Shown: positions 38,818-48,049, counted from the stretch's first letter. The stretch: 56,865 bases of DNA from Oscillospiraceae bacterium (GCA_015063305.1 SVUJ01000012.1:5391-62255); one strand, 5' to 3'. Numbers and translations: made by a program. The notes: generated from the letters alone by a model not told the origin.

Positions 38818-40052
38818 AAACACCAAGGATCGCAAAAGCGATATCTCATATAGACGAAGAGCTCGTGCTCGGCGCGGCTGAGCAGAAAAATAAAAGTAGA
38901 AATAGTATTTGGATAAAATGGGGGGCTGTTGCGGCGTCCTTCGCCGTTATCGTTATCGGCATCGCGGCTTACCCCCACCTGTTCGACAAGACCGACGTCG
39001 CACCCACCCCGTCGGGTGATATCATCAATACCGAGGAGCAGTACAGCATTATAAGCTCGAACGGCATAAAGCGTCGGTATAAAAGCTTTTCGGTAAGGAC
39101 CGAGAATGCGGCTATAGTATGGCCGTGGGAGTATAAGGCGGTATACGAAAAATATCCCTTGATAACGCTTGACGGCAGAGAATACAACTGCCGCGGCAGA
39201 GAGATATCCCCTTCTCTTCTCGGCTCAAAGCTCGGTGTGGGCGAGGCGAAGGGAGGCGATATATACGAGGACAAGGAATATAAAGAGAGCTTTGATGTGT
39301 ACCGTATAAACGGCGTGTCCGAGCAACATCTTGCGGCGGTGAAAATGGAGGATAAGTACTATGTATTTATATCGAGGCAATCTGCTCCGCCCGCAACGCT
39401 GGGAGAGCTTTTCGATATCTATTCGATACCCGAAAATATAACTCTTGGAAGATTTTCTTTTGAGGGCAAGGATATAGAGGACAATTCCTATATTCTCAGA
39501 AACGACGACTACATCTGGAGCATACTTGATGGCTGTTCGGCGGCAAGGGCTCAGGACTCGGTAGGCTGGCACGGCAACAGAGAAAATTATATCAGCTTCA
39601 CGTTGAACTCGGAGGCGCTTGGAGTTTATAAGACCGTTATGTATATAACCGAGAAGGGATATCTGTGGACCAACGCCTTTGATATTGGAGCTCTGTATTT
39701 CATCGGCGAGGACGCGGCAGCAAGAATAATCGAACACGCGAGGTCGAATTCCGACGAGACGGAAGCCGAGCCTTACGAATACACGCTTGTGGGCAAGATA
39801 ACCGAGATAGGAGACGGATATCTGCTCCTTGACGACAGCTCTGTCTGCGCCGACGAAAAGGACGGTATGGTCTTTAAGGTATCCACCGAGGATATACGCG
39901 TAAGGCGCTGTATCGAGTTTGAAAAGATAGGTGTCGGCGCGACTGTTGTAATCAGATACGACGGCGTAATACGAGAGGGCGATCTCGTGCTGGGTGCTTA
40001 CGGTATGGACAGAGGATTTATCCACGACGGCGCGGTCGTTGTGCCGGAATAA
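38814..40052 (+). CDS. Membrane-anchored protein, probable anti-sigma partner
   Basis: 412 residues: a short cytoplasmic N-terminus (KAISHIDEELVLGAAEQ), one membrane helix (about 34-53), then a large extracytoplasmic region ending with a small beta domain (YTLVGKITEIGDGYLLLDDSS). The position after an ECF sigma factor, translational coupling (ATGA) and single-pass topology fit a sensor/anti-sigma factor, although no zinc anti-sigma motif is present. The signal is unknown. Confidence 0.65.
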   Translation: MKTPRIAKAISHIDEELVLGAAEQKNKSRNSIWIKWGAVAASFAVIVIGIAAYPHLFDKTDVAPTPSGDIINTEEQYSIISSNGIKRRYKSFSVRTENAAIVWPWEYKAVYEKYPLITLDGREYNCRGREISPSLLGSKLGVGEAKGGDIYEDKEYKESFDVYRINGVSEQHLAAVKMEDKYYVFISRQSAPPATLGELFDIYSIPENITLGRFSFEGKDIEDNSYILRNDDYIWSILDGCSAARAQDSVGWHGNRENYISFTLNSEALGVYKTVMYITEKGYLWTNAFDIGALYFIGEDAAARIIEHARSNSDETEAEPYEYTLVGKITEIGDGYLLLDDSSVCADEKDGMVFKVSTEDIRVRRCIEFEKIGVGATVVIRYDGVIREGDLVLGAYGMDRGFIHDGAVVVPE

Positions 40053-40061
40053 AATAATATA

Positions 40062-40091
40062 AGCCTTCTCCTGCGGGAGAAGGCTCTTTTT
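40062..40091 (+). terminator. Terminator of the sigma factor operon
   Basis: AGCCTTCTCC-TGCG-GGAGAAGGCT then CTTTTT. The hairpin is the same word that ends the family B element at 18378, so a dispersed repeat appears to serve as terminator. Confidence 0.85.
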
Positions 40092-40137
40092 ACTTAAATA
40101 TTACTTCATTTTTCGGGAGCAGATAAAATTATTATCG

Positions 40138-40191
40138 TAGGGCGGTGGCTTGCTGCCGCCGAAATGTAGGGCGACCATCGGTCGTCCGCCA
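40138..40191 (+). repeat. Two tandem GTAG-hairpin repeats (family A)
   Basis: GTAGGGCGGTGGCTTGCTGC (40138-40162 in full) then GTAGGGCGACCATCGGTCGT (40167-40191). The first word recurs at 56097-56121. Confidence 0.75.
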
Positions 40192-40344
40192 AATAGGCAT
40201 AAACCCACCATCGGGGGCGGGATTAAACAATGAAGGTGAACATCTCCGAGCTGTGGCGGCGGGGCATCCCCGCGGACGTGCAATGCACGCCCCTACGCTC
40301 ATAAAATAATCTTTTCCTAAGGTTATTCTTTATCTTTTTATGCG

Positions 40345-40481
40345 CGGGAGGAGCAAGCCCCTCCCCTACCATTATAAAATAATATCTGCCACATCGTGGT
40401 GATATTTATTTGTATTGTTTGTATTATGAATATGAGAAAAACATTACCTTATGGCGGTAGGGGAGGGGCTTGCTCCTCCCG
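40345..40481. repeat. Facing pair of GTAG-hairpin repeats (family A)
   Basis: The 25-mer also found at 19573 occurs on minus at 40345-40369 and on plus at 40457-40481, 87 bp apart. 40192-40344 contains another GC-rich palindrome (GGCGGGGCATCCCCGCGGAC) and no gene. Confidence 0.85.
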
Positions 40482-40505
40482 CATTATAAGTTCTCCCACA
40501 AACAC

Positions 40506-40534
40506 TTGTAATCCCGCAAAAACTGTGCTATAAT
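40506..40534 (+). promoter_or_regulatory. Promoter of the radical SAM-met operon
   Basis: TTGTAA (40506-40511), 17 bp including a TGn extension, TATAAT (40529-40534). Confidence 0.7.
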
Positions 40535-40557
40535 TATTAATTATAGAAGTTTTTGCG
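40515..40557 (+). promoter_or_regulatory. Nested palindrome over the promoter, candidate operator
   Basis: The outer arms CGCAAAAACT (40515-40524) and AGTTTTTGCG (40548-40557) enclose a perfect inner palindrome CTATAATTA-T-TAATTATAG (40528-40546) that contains the -10 and the start site. The RNA would begin near the inner centre, so this is more likely a protein-binding site than an RNA hairpin. Confidence 0.5.
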
Positions 40558-40575
40558 ATTTTTGGGGAGGAGATA

Positions 40576-41409
40576 ATGTATTCACGGGTCTATGTTGAAA
40601 TAACGAATATCTGCAATATGCACTGCTCCTTTTGCCATTCGCACTCACGAGAGCCGAGAAGAATGAGCGCCGAGGAATTTTCGGTAATTCTTGACAAGCT
40701 CTCGGGACACACCAAATATATCTATTATCACCTTATGGGCGAGCCGCTCTCCCACCCCGAGTTGCCTGAATTTCTCGATATGGCGGCAGAGCGCGGATTC
40801 AAGTCACAGATAACCACCAACGGAACGCTCCTTTCCTCGCGAGGATATGAGCTTCTGTCGCACCCTGTGCATAAGATAAACATCTCGCTTCACAGCTTTG
40901 AGGGCGCTGACACGGCGGTGCACAAGAAATATCTTACAGAGGTAGCCGACTTTGCCGATGCCGCGTCAAGGGCGGGTGTCATAGTTGTTTTGCGCCTTTG
41001 GAATCGCGGCTTTGACGGCGGAAAGAACGACCGTGTTCTTACTCTTCTGCGAGAGAGGATAGACGGAGAATGGGCGGAAAACACGCGCGGTCTGCGGCTT
41101 CGCGAAAAGCTTTTTGTGGAATGGGGAGAACGATTTGAGTGGCCCGACAAGGACGCCCCCGTAAAGGGAGATGAGTTCTTCTGTTACGGACTTCGCGACC
41201 ATTTCGGAATACTTTGCGACGGCTCGGTAGTTCCCTGCTGTCTTGACAGCGACGGTATAATAACCCTTGGAAATATTTTTGAGCGCGACCTTTCCGATAT
41301 ACTGAGTTCCCCGCGCGCGGCGGCGATGGTCGAGGCTTTCGGGCGCAGATGCGCCTCGGAGGAGCTATGCCGCAGATGCGGATACGCCCAGAGATTTATA
41401 AAAAACTAA
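40576..41409 (+). CDS. Radical SAM protein with SPASM-type C-terminus
   Basis: 277 residues. Fe-S cysteines in ITNICNMHCSFC (about 13, 17, 20), MGEPLSHPEL and TTNGTLL of the TIM barrel, and a Cys-rich C-terminal part (FCYGLRDHFGILCDGSVVPC, then LCRRCGY) typical of auxiliary-cluster SPASM/twitch enzymes. Reaction unknown. GGGGAGGAG precedes the ATG. It starts the operon with metF and metH, 15 nt before metF, so it may act on that pathway or simply share expression. Confidence 0.82.
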   Translation: MYSRVYVEITNICNMHCSFCHSHSREPRRMSAEEFSVILDKLSGHTKYIYYHLMGEPLSHPELPEFLDMAAERGFKSQITTNGTLLSSRGYELLSHPVHKINISLHSFEGADTAVHKKYLTEVADFADAASRAGVIVVLRLWNRGFDGGKNDRVLTLLRERIDGEWAENTRGLRLREKLFVEWGERFEWPDKDAPVKGDEFFCYGLRDHFGILCDGSVVPCCLDSDGIITLGNIFERDLSDILSSPRAAAMVEAFGRRCASEELCRRCGYAQRFIKN

Positions 41410-41424
41410 TGTGAGGATATGAAA

Positions 41425-42303
41425 ATGAAATTAAGTGAACTTTTGAAGCAAGACAAGCTTTCGATATCTTTTGAGGTCTTCCCTCCCAAAAACGACACGG
41501 CGTTTGAAAGCGTCAGGTTCGCCACCGAGGAGATAGCTAAGCTGAGCCCCTCGTTTATGAGCGTTACATACGGCGCGGGCGGTGGAACGAGCAGATATAC
41601 CCTCGACATAGCAAAGAACATAAAGGCAAATTACGGAGTGCCCACACTTGCCCATCTTACCTGTGTATCCTCAACAAAGGACACAGTCCACCAAAAGATA
41701 GAGCAGATGCGCGAGGCGGGGATCGAAAACGTTATGGCGCTTCGCGGCGACCTTACCCCCGAGCTTGAGGGCAGCGACCGCTCGGCGTGGGCGTACCGCC
41801 ACGCGGTGGACCTCATACGGGAGCTGCGCGAGTACGGCTCGGAGTTCTGCATCGGAGGCGCGTGCTATCCCGAGATACACCCCGAGAGCGCAAATCAAAA
41901 GGAAGATATAAAATATCTCAAGGAAAAGGTCGATGCGGGCTGTTCCTTCCTCACCACCCAGATGTTTTTCGACAACAATCTTTTATATAATTTCCTGTAT
42001 AAGATACGAGAGGCGGGTATCACCGTTCCGATAATCCCCGGAATTATGCCTATCACGAACGCAAATCAGGTATCCAGAGCGATAAAGCTTTCGGGCTCGT
42101 TTATGCCTCAGCGCTTCAAGTCGCTTGTGGATAAATTCGGCTCAAATCCCGACGCTATGAAGCAGGCGGGTATAGCCTACGCCACCGACCAGATAATCGA
42201 CCTCTTTGCCAACGGCATCACGAACGTCCACGTCTACTCGATGAACAAGCCCGACGTGGCGGCGGCGATACAGAGAAATCTATCCGATATATTGGGAAAA
42301 TAA
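41425..42303 (+). CDS. metF: 5,10-methylenetetrahydrofolate reductase
   Basis: 292 residues. ISFEVFPPK at the start, VTYGAGGGTSRYT, ENVMALRGDL, FLTTQMFFDN and PGIMPITN are MetF motifs for flavin and folate binding. It reduces methylene-THF to methyl-THF, the methyl donor for MetH. Two ATGs are possible; 41425 lies 7 nt after GAGGA, while 41419 almost touches it. Overlaps the next gene by one base (TAATG). Confidence 0.95.
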   Translation: MKLSELLKQDKLSISFEVFPPKNDTAFESVRFATEEIAKLSPSFMSVTYGAGGGTSRYTLDIAKNIKANYGVPTLAHLTCVSSTKDTVHQKIEQMREAGIENVMALRGDLTPELEGSDRSAWAYRHAVDLIRELREYGSEFCIGGACYPEIHPESANQKEDIKYLKEKVDAGCSFLTTQMFFDNNLLYNFLYKIREAGITVPIIPGIMPITNANQVSRAIKLSGSFMPQRFKSLVDKFGSNPDAMKQAGIAYATDQIIDLFANGITNVHVYSMNKPDVAAAIQRNLSDILGK

Positions 42304-42902
42304 TGAAAAATACTGTATATACGATCAAGTTTGCCCCGCCCGCGCTTGACCGAGGCGAGATACTTCGCTATGCGGGAGTGAGGGGAGATGCGCCCGAGAT
42401 ACGCGCCCTTCTTGATGAGTGCATAGCTGAAGCCGAGGGTAAATTCAGATACACGGTCTGCTATACCGAATTTCCCATAAAGAGAGAGGGCGGAGCGCTT
42501 AATATCGGGTTTACCGTCACGCAGTCATCAGCACTTGCAAAAAACCTTATCGGCTGTGAGAGCATAGTGCTCTTTGCGGCGACTGTGGGGCTTGAGATAG
42601 ACCGTCTTATCGCGCGTTATTCAACCCTATCCCCCACAAAGGCGCTTCTCCTTGACGCACTCGGGGGAGAACGAATAGAGAGCCTTTGCAACAGCTTTTG
42701 CAAGGATATAGCCACAAAAAAGAGCGCCCAGGGTAAGGTCCTGCGTCCGCGCTTCAGCGCGGGGTACGGCGACTTTCCCATTGAAGAGCAAGTAAAAATT
42801 TTCGCCGCTCTCGACTGCCCCAAGAGAATAGGCGTGAGCCTTAACGAAAGCCTTTTGATGTCGCCCTCAAAATCGGTAACGGCGATAATAGGAATAAAAT
42901 AA
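42303..42902 (+). CDS. Stand-alone MetH activation-domain protein
   Basis: 199 residues resembling the C-terminal reactivation domain of MetH: ESIVLFAATVGLEIDRLIAR, LLDALGGERIESLC, RPRFSAGYGDFPIEEQ and IGVSLNESLLMSPSKSVTAI. This domain binds SAM and remethylates oxidised cob(II)alamin. Here it is a separate gene, coupled to metF by TAATG and 14 nt before metH, whose product lacks this domain. The two proteins together should form a complete B12-dependent methionine synthase. Confidence 0.9.
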   Translation: MKNTVYTIKFAPPALDRGEILRYAGVRGDAPEIRALLDECIAEAEGKFRYTVCYTEFPIKREGGALNIGFTVTQSSALAKNLIGCESIVLFAATVGLEIDRLIARYSTLSPTKALLLDALGGERIESLCNSFCKDIATKKSAQGKVLRPRFSAGYGDFPIEEQVKIFAALDCPKRIGVSLNESLLMSPSKSVTAIIGIK

Positions 42903-42916
42903 GCACGGAGAAAAAT

Positions 42917-45331
42917 ATGAAGATCACCGAATATCTTAAGAAAAATATAGTCTACCTTGACGGCGGAATGGGAACTCTGCTGCAATCGCGCGGACTTGCC
43001 GCGGGCGAGCTCCCCGAGCGCTGGAACATCAGCCACCCCGACGAGATAAAGAATATCCATCTCGCTTATTTCAACGCGGGAAGCAATATAGTAAACGCCA
43101 ACACTTTTGGGGCGAACAGCCTAAAATTCTCAGGCGAAGAGCTTGAGGAAATAATCAGGTGCGCTATCGAGAACGCGCACCGCGCGAGCGCGGAGTGCGC
43201 TCTTGACCACCCCCGATGGGTAGCGCTTGACATAGGCCCTACGGGAAAAATGCTAAAGCCCTACGGCGACCTTGATTTCGAAGACGCTGTATCTGTGTTT
43301 GCCCAAACGGTAAAGCTCGGCGTGAAATACGGAGCTGATCTTATCTTCATTGAAACTATGAACGACAGCTATGAGAGCAAGGCGGCGCTCCTTGCGGCAA
43401 AGGAGAACTCCTCTCTGCCCGTGTTCGTGTCCAACGCCTACGGCGAGGACGGCAAGCTTATGACGGGCGCTGACCCCGCCGCTATGGTGGCGATGCTTGA
43501 GGGACTTGGCGCTGACGCCATCGGCGTGAACTGCTCACTCGGCCCGAAGGCGCTTGCAGGCGTTGTGGAAAAATATCTTGAATATTCCTCTCTCCCCGTT
43601 CTCTTAAAACCAAACGCGGGACTTCCGAGAGCACTTGACGGCAAGACGCTCTATGACGTAAGCGCCGAGGATTTTGCCGATGAGGTCTGCTCACTCATTC
43701 GCAAGGGTGTGCGTATCGCGGGCGGATGTTGCGGAACTACCCCCGAATATATCAGCGCCACGGTCAAAGGGTCTGCCGAGCTCGCTCCCGTAGCTATAGA
43801 AAAGAAAAACATCACCTGTGTGTCCTCGTATACACACGCGGTATGCTTTGGAAGCTCACCGATACTTATCGGCGAGCGCATAAATCCCACAGGCAAGAAG
43901 CGCTTCAAGGAGGCGCTCAGAGAGCACGACATCGACTATATACTCCGAGAGGGCGTTGCCCAGGAGGAAAAGGGAGTGCATATACTCGACGTAAACGTGG
44001 GTCTGCCCGAAATAGACGAGCGCGAGATGCTAACGAGCGCGGTATGTGAGCTTCAGGCGATAATCGACCTGCCGCTTCAGATAGACACCACCGATGCCGC
44101 CGCTATGGAGAGCGCCCTGCGGCGCTATAACGGCAAGGCAATGATAAACTCGGTAAACGGCAAGAAGGAGAGTATGGACGCTGTATTCCCTCTCGCCAAG
44201 AAGTACGGCGGACTTATCGTCGCCCTCACGCTCGACGAGAGCGGTATCCCCGAGCGTGCCGAGGACAGACTTGCCATCGCGCGTAAAATACTCGTCGAGG
44301 CAGAGCGCTACGGTATAGATAAAAAGGACATAATATTTGACCCGCTGGCTCTTACGATAAGCGCCGACCCCACCTCCGCGAGAGAAACCCTCCGCGCCCT
44401 CAGGCTCATATCCGAGGAGCTGGGCGCGCACACCTCGCTCGGTGTTTCAAACGTTTCCTTCGGTCTGCCCACGCGCGATATCATAAACGGCAATTTCTTC
44501 TCGCTCGCTCTGGCAAACGGACTTTCGGCGGCTATAATGAACCCCTATTCCACCGAAATGATGAAGACCTACTTCGCCCACCGCGCGCTTATGGGTATCG
44601 ACGAAAACTGCGCGGAATATATAGCTTTCGCCCAGCCTTTAGCCGAGGCGGTATCGACCGCAACAGCGCAAAAAGCGCCCGTGGCGGCACCTGCCGAGGA
44701 ATACAGCTCGGAGCTTCGAGGGGCTATAGTCAAGGGTCTTAAGGAGCGCGCGGCTCAGCTGACCGCCGAGCTTGTCTCCTCGCTCCCCGCTATGCAGATA
44801 GTGAACGAGCATATAATCCCCGCGCTCGACATAGTCGGAGCGGGATTTGAGCGCGGTACGGTATATCTGCCCCAGCTCCTTATGAGCGCCGAGGCGGCAA
44901 AGGCATCCTTCGAGGTGATAAAGTCGAATATGACGGGCGGCAACGCCAAGTCGAAATGCGCCGTCGTTATCGCTACCGTAAAGGGCGATATACACGACAT
45001 AGGCAAGAATATCGTTAAGCTGATACTTGAGAACTACGGATTTTCGGTCACCGACCTCGGGCGCGACGTGTCCCCCGAGGCGATAGTCAGCGCCACCGTG
45101 GATCTTCGAGCGCCGATAGTCGTGCTCAGCGCACTTATGACCACCACCGTCCCCGCGATGGAGCAAACGGTAAGGCTTTTGCGCAAGGACGCACCGTGGT
45201 GCAAGATAATGGTGGGCGGTGCGGTGCTTAACGCCGAATACGCCGATGCCATTGGAGCGGACAAGTACGCCAAGGACGCTATGGAGGCGGTCAGATACGC
45301 CGAGGAAATAGAGAAAAATCTCGGTAAATGA
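42917..45331 (+). CDS. metH: B12-dependent methionine synthase without activation domain
   Basis: 804 residues versus ~1,200 for full MetH. In order: homocysteine domain (DGGMGTLLQSRG; zinc Cys in AGGCCGTTPEY near 275), pterin-binding domain (IGERINPTGKKRFKEAL, VNVGLPEIDE), the B12 cap, and the cobalamin domain with GDIHDIGKNIV (His near 693 as lower ligand). The SAM reactivation domain is absent and encoded immediately upstream. It transfers methyl from methyl-THF to homocysteine. A dedicated promoter for the next gene starts 9 nt after the stop. Confidence 0.95.
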   Translation: MKITEYLKKNIVYLDGGMGTLLQSRGLAAGELPERWNISHPDEIKNIHLAYFNAGSNIVNANTFGANSLKFSGEELEEIIRCAIENAHRASAECALDHPRWVALDIGPTGKMLKPYGDLDFEDAVSVFAQTVKLGVKYGADLIFIETMNDSYESKAALLAAKENSSLPVFVSNAYGEDGKLMTGADPAAMVAMLEGLGADAIGVNCSLGPKALAGVVEKYLEYSSLPVLLKPNAGLPRALDGKTLYDVSAEDFADEVCSLIRKGVRIAGGCCGTTPEYISATVKGSAELAPVAIEKKNITCVSSYTHAVCFGSSPILIGERINPTGKKRFKEALREHDIDYILREGVAQEEKGVHILDVNVGLPEIDEREMLTSAVCELQAIIDLPLQIDTTDAAAMESALRRYNGKAMINSVNGKKESMDAVFPLAKKYGGLIVALTLDESGIPERAEDRLAIARKILVEAERYGIDKKDIIFDPLALTISADPTSARETLRALRLISEELGAHTSLGVSNVSFGLPTRDIINGNFFSLALANGLSAAIMNPYSTEMMKTYFAHRALMGIDENCAEYIAFAQPLAEAVSTATAQKAPVAAPAEEYSSELRGAIVKGLKERAAQLTAELVSSLPAMQIVNEHIIPALDIVGAGFERGTVYLPQLLMSAEAAKASFEVIKSNMTGGNAKSKCAVVIATVKGDIHDIGKNIVKLILENYGFSVTDLGRDVSPEAIVSATVDLRAPIVVLSALMTTTVPAMEQTVRLLRKDAPWCKIMVGGAVLNAEYADAIGADKYAKDAMEAVRYAEEIEKNLGK

Positions 45332-45340
45332 AAAATTCCC

Positions 45341-45369
45341 TTGATATAATTCTTTATATATGATATAAT
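45341..45369 (+). promoter_or_regulatory. Promoter of the OPT transporter gene
   Basis: TTGATA (45341-45346), 17 bp with TGA extension, TATAAT (45364-45369). Confidence 0.7.
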
Positions 45370-45414
45370 TTTAGGGATAGTTAAAAAATCGCCTTCGGGC
45401 AGACAGGAGAAAAT

Positions 45415-47337
45415 ATGGACAGTAAAAAGACAGATTTCAAACCCTATATCCCTGCCGAAAAAATAACCCCTGAATTTACTATAACCTCTATAATTATGGG
45501 CGTTATCCTTGCTATAGTTTTCGGCGCGGCTAATGCTTATCTCGGACTCCGCGTAGGTATGACGGTTTCTGCCTCTATCCCCGCGGCGGTCATCGCTATG
45601 GGCGTTATAAGAGTTGTAATGAAGAAAAATTCTATACTCGAGAGCAATATCGTTCAGACGATAGGCTCGGCAGGTGAATCGGTAGCGGCAGGCGCTATCT
45701 TCACTCTCCCCACGCTCTTCTTGTGGGCGGGAGAGGGCAAAATGGACAAGCCCGGCCTCCTCGCAATCACACTCATAGCCCTCATCGGAGGACTTCTTGG
45801 CGTATTCTTTATGATACCCCTTCGCAACGCGCTTATCGTTAAGGAGCACGGTATCCTCCCCTATCCCGAGGGAACTGCTTGCGCCGAGGTGCTTCTCGCA
45901 GGTGAGGAGGGCGGCGCTAACGCCTCCACCGTTTTCGCGGGAATGGGCTTTGCGGCGGCATTCAAGTTTATAATCGACGGTATCAAGGCAGTACCCGGAG
46001 AAGTATCCCTTAAGATAAAGGGACTTTCGGGAGAGATAGGCACTCAGATATACCCCGCAGTAATGAGCGTTGGATATATATGCGGTCCCCGCATATCCTC
46101 TTATATGTTCGCGGGCGGTGTGCTCAGCTGGCTCGTTCTCATTCCTCTGATAGTCCTCTTCGGCGGAAGCATAATCATGTACCCCGAAGCAACTATGACT
46201 ATCTCCGAGATGTTCGAGTCGGGCGGAGCTTCGGCTATCTGGGGCTCTTATATCCGCTATATCGGCGCAGGCGCGCTCGCGGCGGGCGGTATCATCAGCC
46301 TTATCAAATCGCTTCCCCTTATCATTCGCACCTTCGGCGGAGCGCTCAAGGGTATGAAGAACTCAACCGATATCCCCGTTGAGAGAACATCTAAGGACCT
46401 CAATATGAAGTTCGTTCTCGTTGCAATCGCAACCCTCACCATCGCGGTATGGCTCGTTCCCGCTATCCCCGTCTCCTTCCTTGGAGCAGTTATAGTGGTG
46501 GTGTTCGGCTTCTTCTTCGCAACCGTTTCCTCAAGAATGGTCGGACTTGTCGGAAGCAGCAACAACCCTGTTTCGGGTATGACCATAGCAACCCTGCTCG
46601 TAACAACTCTGCTTCTCAAGTTCACGGGAACAGACGGCTCTGCGGGTATGATGGCGGCTATCTCTATCGGTTCTATAATCTGTATCGTTGCGGCTATATC
46701 GGGCGACACCTCGCAGGACCTCAAAACAGGTTATCTGCTTGGCGCTACTCCCAAGAAGCAGCAGATAGGCGAGATAATCGGCGTTGCGGCGTCGGCTCTG
46801 GCTATTGGCGGTACGCTCTACCTGCTTGACACAGCGTGGGGCTTCGGCTCTGCCGAGCTCGCAGCTCCTCAGGCAACCCTTATGAAGATGATAGTTGAGG
46901 GCGTTATGAACGCCGAGCTTCCCTGGAATCTCGTATTTATCGGCGCGATAATAGCAGTCGTAGTCGAGATCATAGGAATTCCCGTTCTTCCCTTCGCTAT
47001 AGGTATATATCTCCCCGTTCACCTCAACGCGTGTATTATGGTCGGCGGTCTTGTCCGCCTTGTCTTCGATAAGATGAAGATGAAGGAGGAAAGGAGACGC
47101 GAGGTTACCGAGAACGGTATACTCTTCTGCTCTGGTATGATAGCGGGAGAAGGAATCGTTGGTATCCTTCTTGCGCTCTTCGCGGTGTTCGGAATAGATT
47201 CTGTCCTCGATATCTCCGGAAAGCTGGGGCTCTCTCCCTTGGCATCCTCTATCGGAAGCCTTGTGGTATTCGGACTTGTAATTCTCAGTCTGCTTAAATT
47301 CTCTATCTGGAAAAAGAGCAAAAATAAGGATATCTGA
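45415..47337 (+). CDS. OPT-family oligopeptide transporter
   Basis: 640 residues with about 14-16 membrane helices. N-terminal ITSIIMGVILAIVFGAANAY with LGLRVGMTVSASIPAAV, HGILPYPEGTACAEVL, and SSNNPVSGMTIATLL are typical bacterial OPT signatures. It is expected to import small peptides by proton coupling; some relatives carry metal chelates. CAGGAGA upstream. Followed after 2 nt by a PqqD-like gene. Confidence 0.92.
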   Translation: MDSKKTDFKPYIPAEKITPEFTITSIIMGVILAIVFGAANAYLGLRVGMTVSASIPAAVIAMGVIRVVMKKNSILESNIVQTIGSAGESVAAGAIFTLPTLFLWAGEGKMDKPGLLAITLIALIGGLLGVFFMIPLRNALIVKEHGILPYPEGTACAEVLLAGEEGGANASTVFAGMGFAAAFKFIIDGIKAVPGEVSLKIKGLSGEIGTQIYPAVMSVGYICGPRISSYMFAGGVLSWLVLIPLIVLFGGSIIMYPEATMTISEMFESGGASAIWGSYIRYIGAGALAAGGIISLIKSLPLIIRTFGGALKGMKNSTDIPVERTSKDLNMKFVLVAIATLTIAVWLVPAIPVSFLGAVIVVVFGFFFATVSSRMVGLVGSSNNPVSGMTIATLLVTTLLLKFTGTDGSAGMMAAISIGSIICIVAAISGDTSQDLKTGYLLGATPKKQQIGEIIGVAASALAIGGTLYLLDTAWGFGSAELAAPQATLMKMIVEGVMNAELPWNLVFIGAIIAVVVEIIGIPVLPFAIGIYLPVHLNACIMVGGLVRLVFDKMKMKEERRREVTENGILFCSGMIAGEGIVGILLALFAVFGIDSVLDISGKLGLSPLASSIGSLVVFGLVILSLLKFSIWKKSKNKDI

Positions 47338-47339
47338 AG

Positions 47340-47681
47340 ATGAAGAAAAAGGGATCGGAAAATTATCTTGAAAAAATACCCGTTCACTCGGAGCGCATAA
47401 AGTGGTCACAGGCAGAGGACGGAAAGGTAACGCTTGATATCGAAAACAAGGGAGTTTTCAACACCGTGGCGCAAAAGCTTTTTAAAAAGCCGAGAGTCTC
47501 TCACGTTCATCTTGACGATATGGGAAGCTTCGTTTGGCCGCTTATCGACGGCAAACGCTCGATCCTTGAGATCGGAGAGCTGGTCGAGGCGGAGCTTGGC
47601 GAGAAGGCGCACCCGACCTACGAGCGTCTTGCTAAATTTTTTCAGATACTTGAAAGCTATAGCTTTATAGCTTGGATATGA
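47340..47681 (+). CDS. PqqD-like small protein
   Basis: 113 residues. VHLDDMGSFVWPLIDGKRSI and the following helical end fit the PqqD/RRE winged-helix fold that binds leader peptides in RiPP biosynthesis. It is 2 nt after the OPT transporter with its Shine-Dalgarno inside that gene, so coupled. No radical SAM enzyme or precursor peptide is next to it. It may be a peptide-binding partner of the transporter. Confidence 0.75.
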   Translation: MKKKGSENYLEKIPVHSERIKWSQAEDGKVTLDIENKGVFNTVAQKLFKKPRVSHVHLDDMGSFVWPLIDGKRSILEIGELVEAELGEKAHPTYERLAKFFQILESYSFIAWI

Positions 47682-47690
47682 TATTCACTC

Positions 47691-47719
47691 AGGGGGAGAT
47701 GTTAAATCCCCCCCTTTTT
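47691..47719 (+). terminator. Terminator of OPT-PqqD
   Basis: AGGGGGA (47691-47697) with TCCCCCC (47707-47713), followed by CT5. Confidence 0.7.
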
Positions 47720-47778
47720 AAAAACGAAAACGAGAAAACAAAAAATAGAGTGATAACACAGATCAAAAAAGTGTATTT

Positions 47779-47946
47779 GTAGGGACAGGCGTCCTCGACT
47801 GTCCGAGAAAACGAAAAACAAAAGCAAAATTTTGGTTAAGTGGATAGACATTATGCTTTAATTTGTAGGGGAGGGGCTTGCTCCTCCCGCATTTTTCAAG
47901 AATTAAATTCACTATAAAACGGACAGTCGAGGACGCCTGTCCCTAC
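47779..47946. repeat. Outward pair of GTAG-hairpin repeats enclosing a third
   Basis: GTAGGGACAGGCGTCCTCGA (47779-47805 in full, 27 bp) on plus and the identical word on minus (47920-47946), with the 25-mer of 19573 at 47865-47889 between them. 47947-48049 holds nothing recognisable. Confidence 0.85.
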
Positions 47947-48049
47947 AGGTAACAACAATACACAAACAGAGCTCATTTACGGGTAGCAAGTAATTATTTA
48001 ATAACTGATTTCCCCGCGGCACGAAATAGCAAAAAAATCAATATAACCC

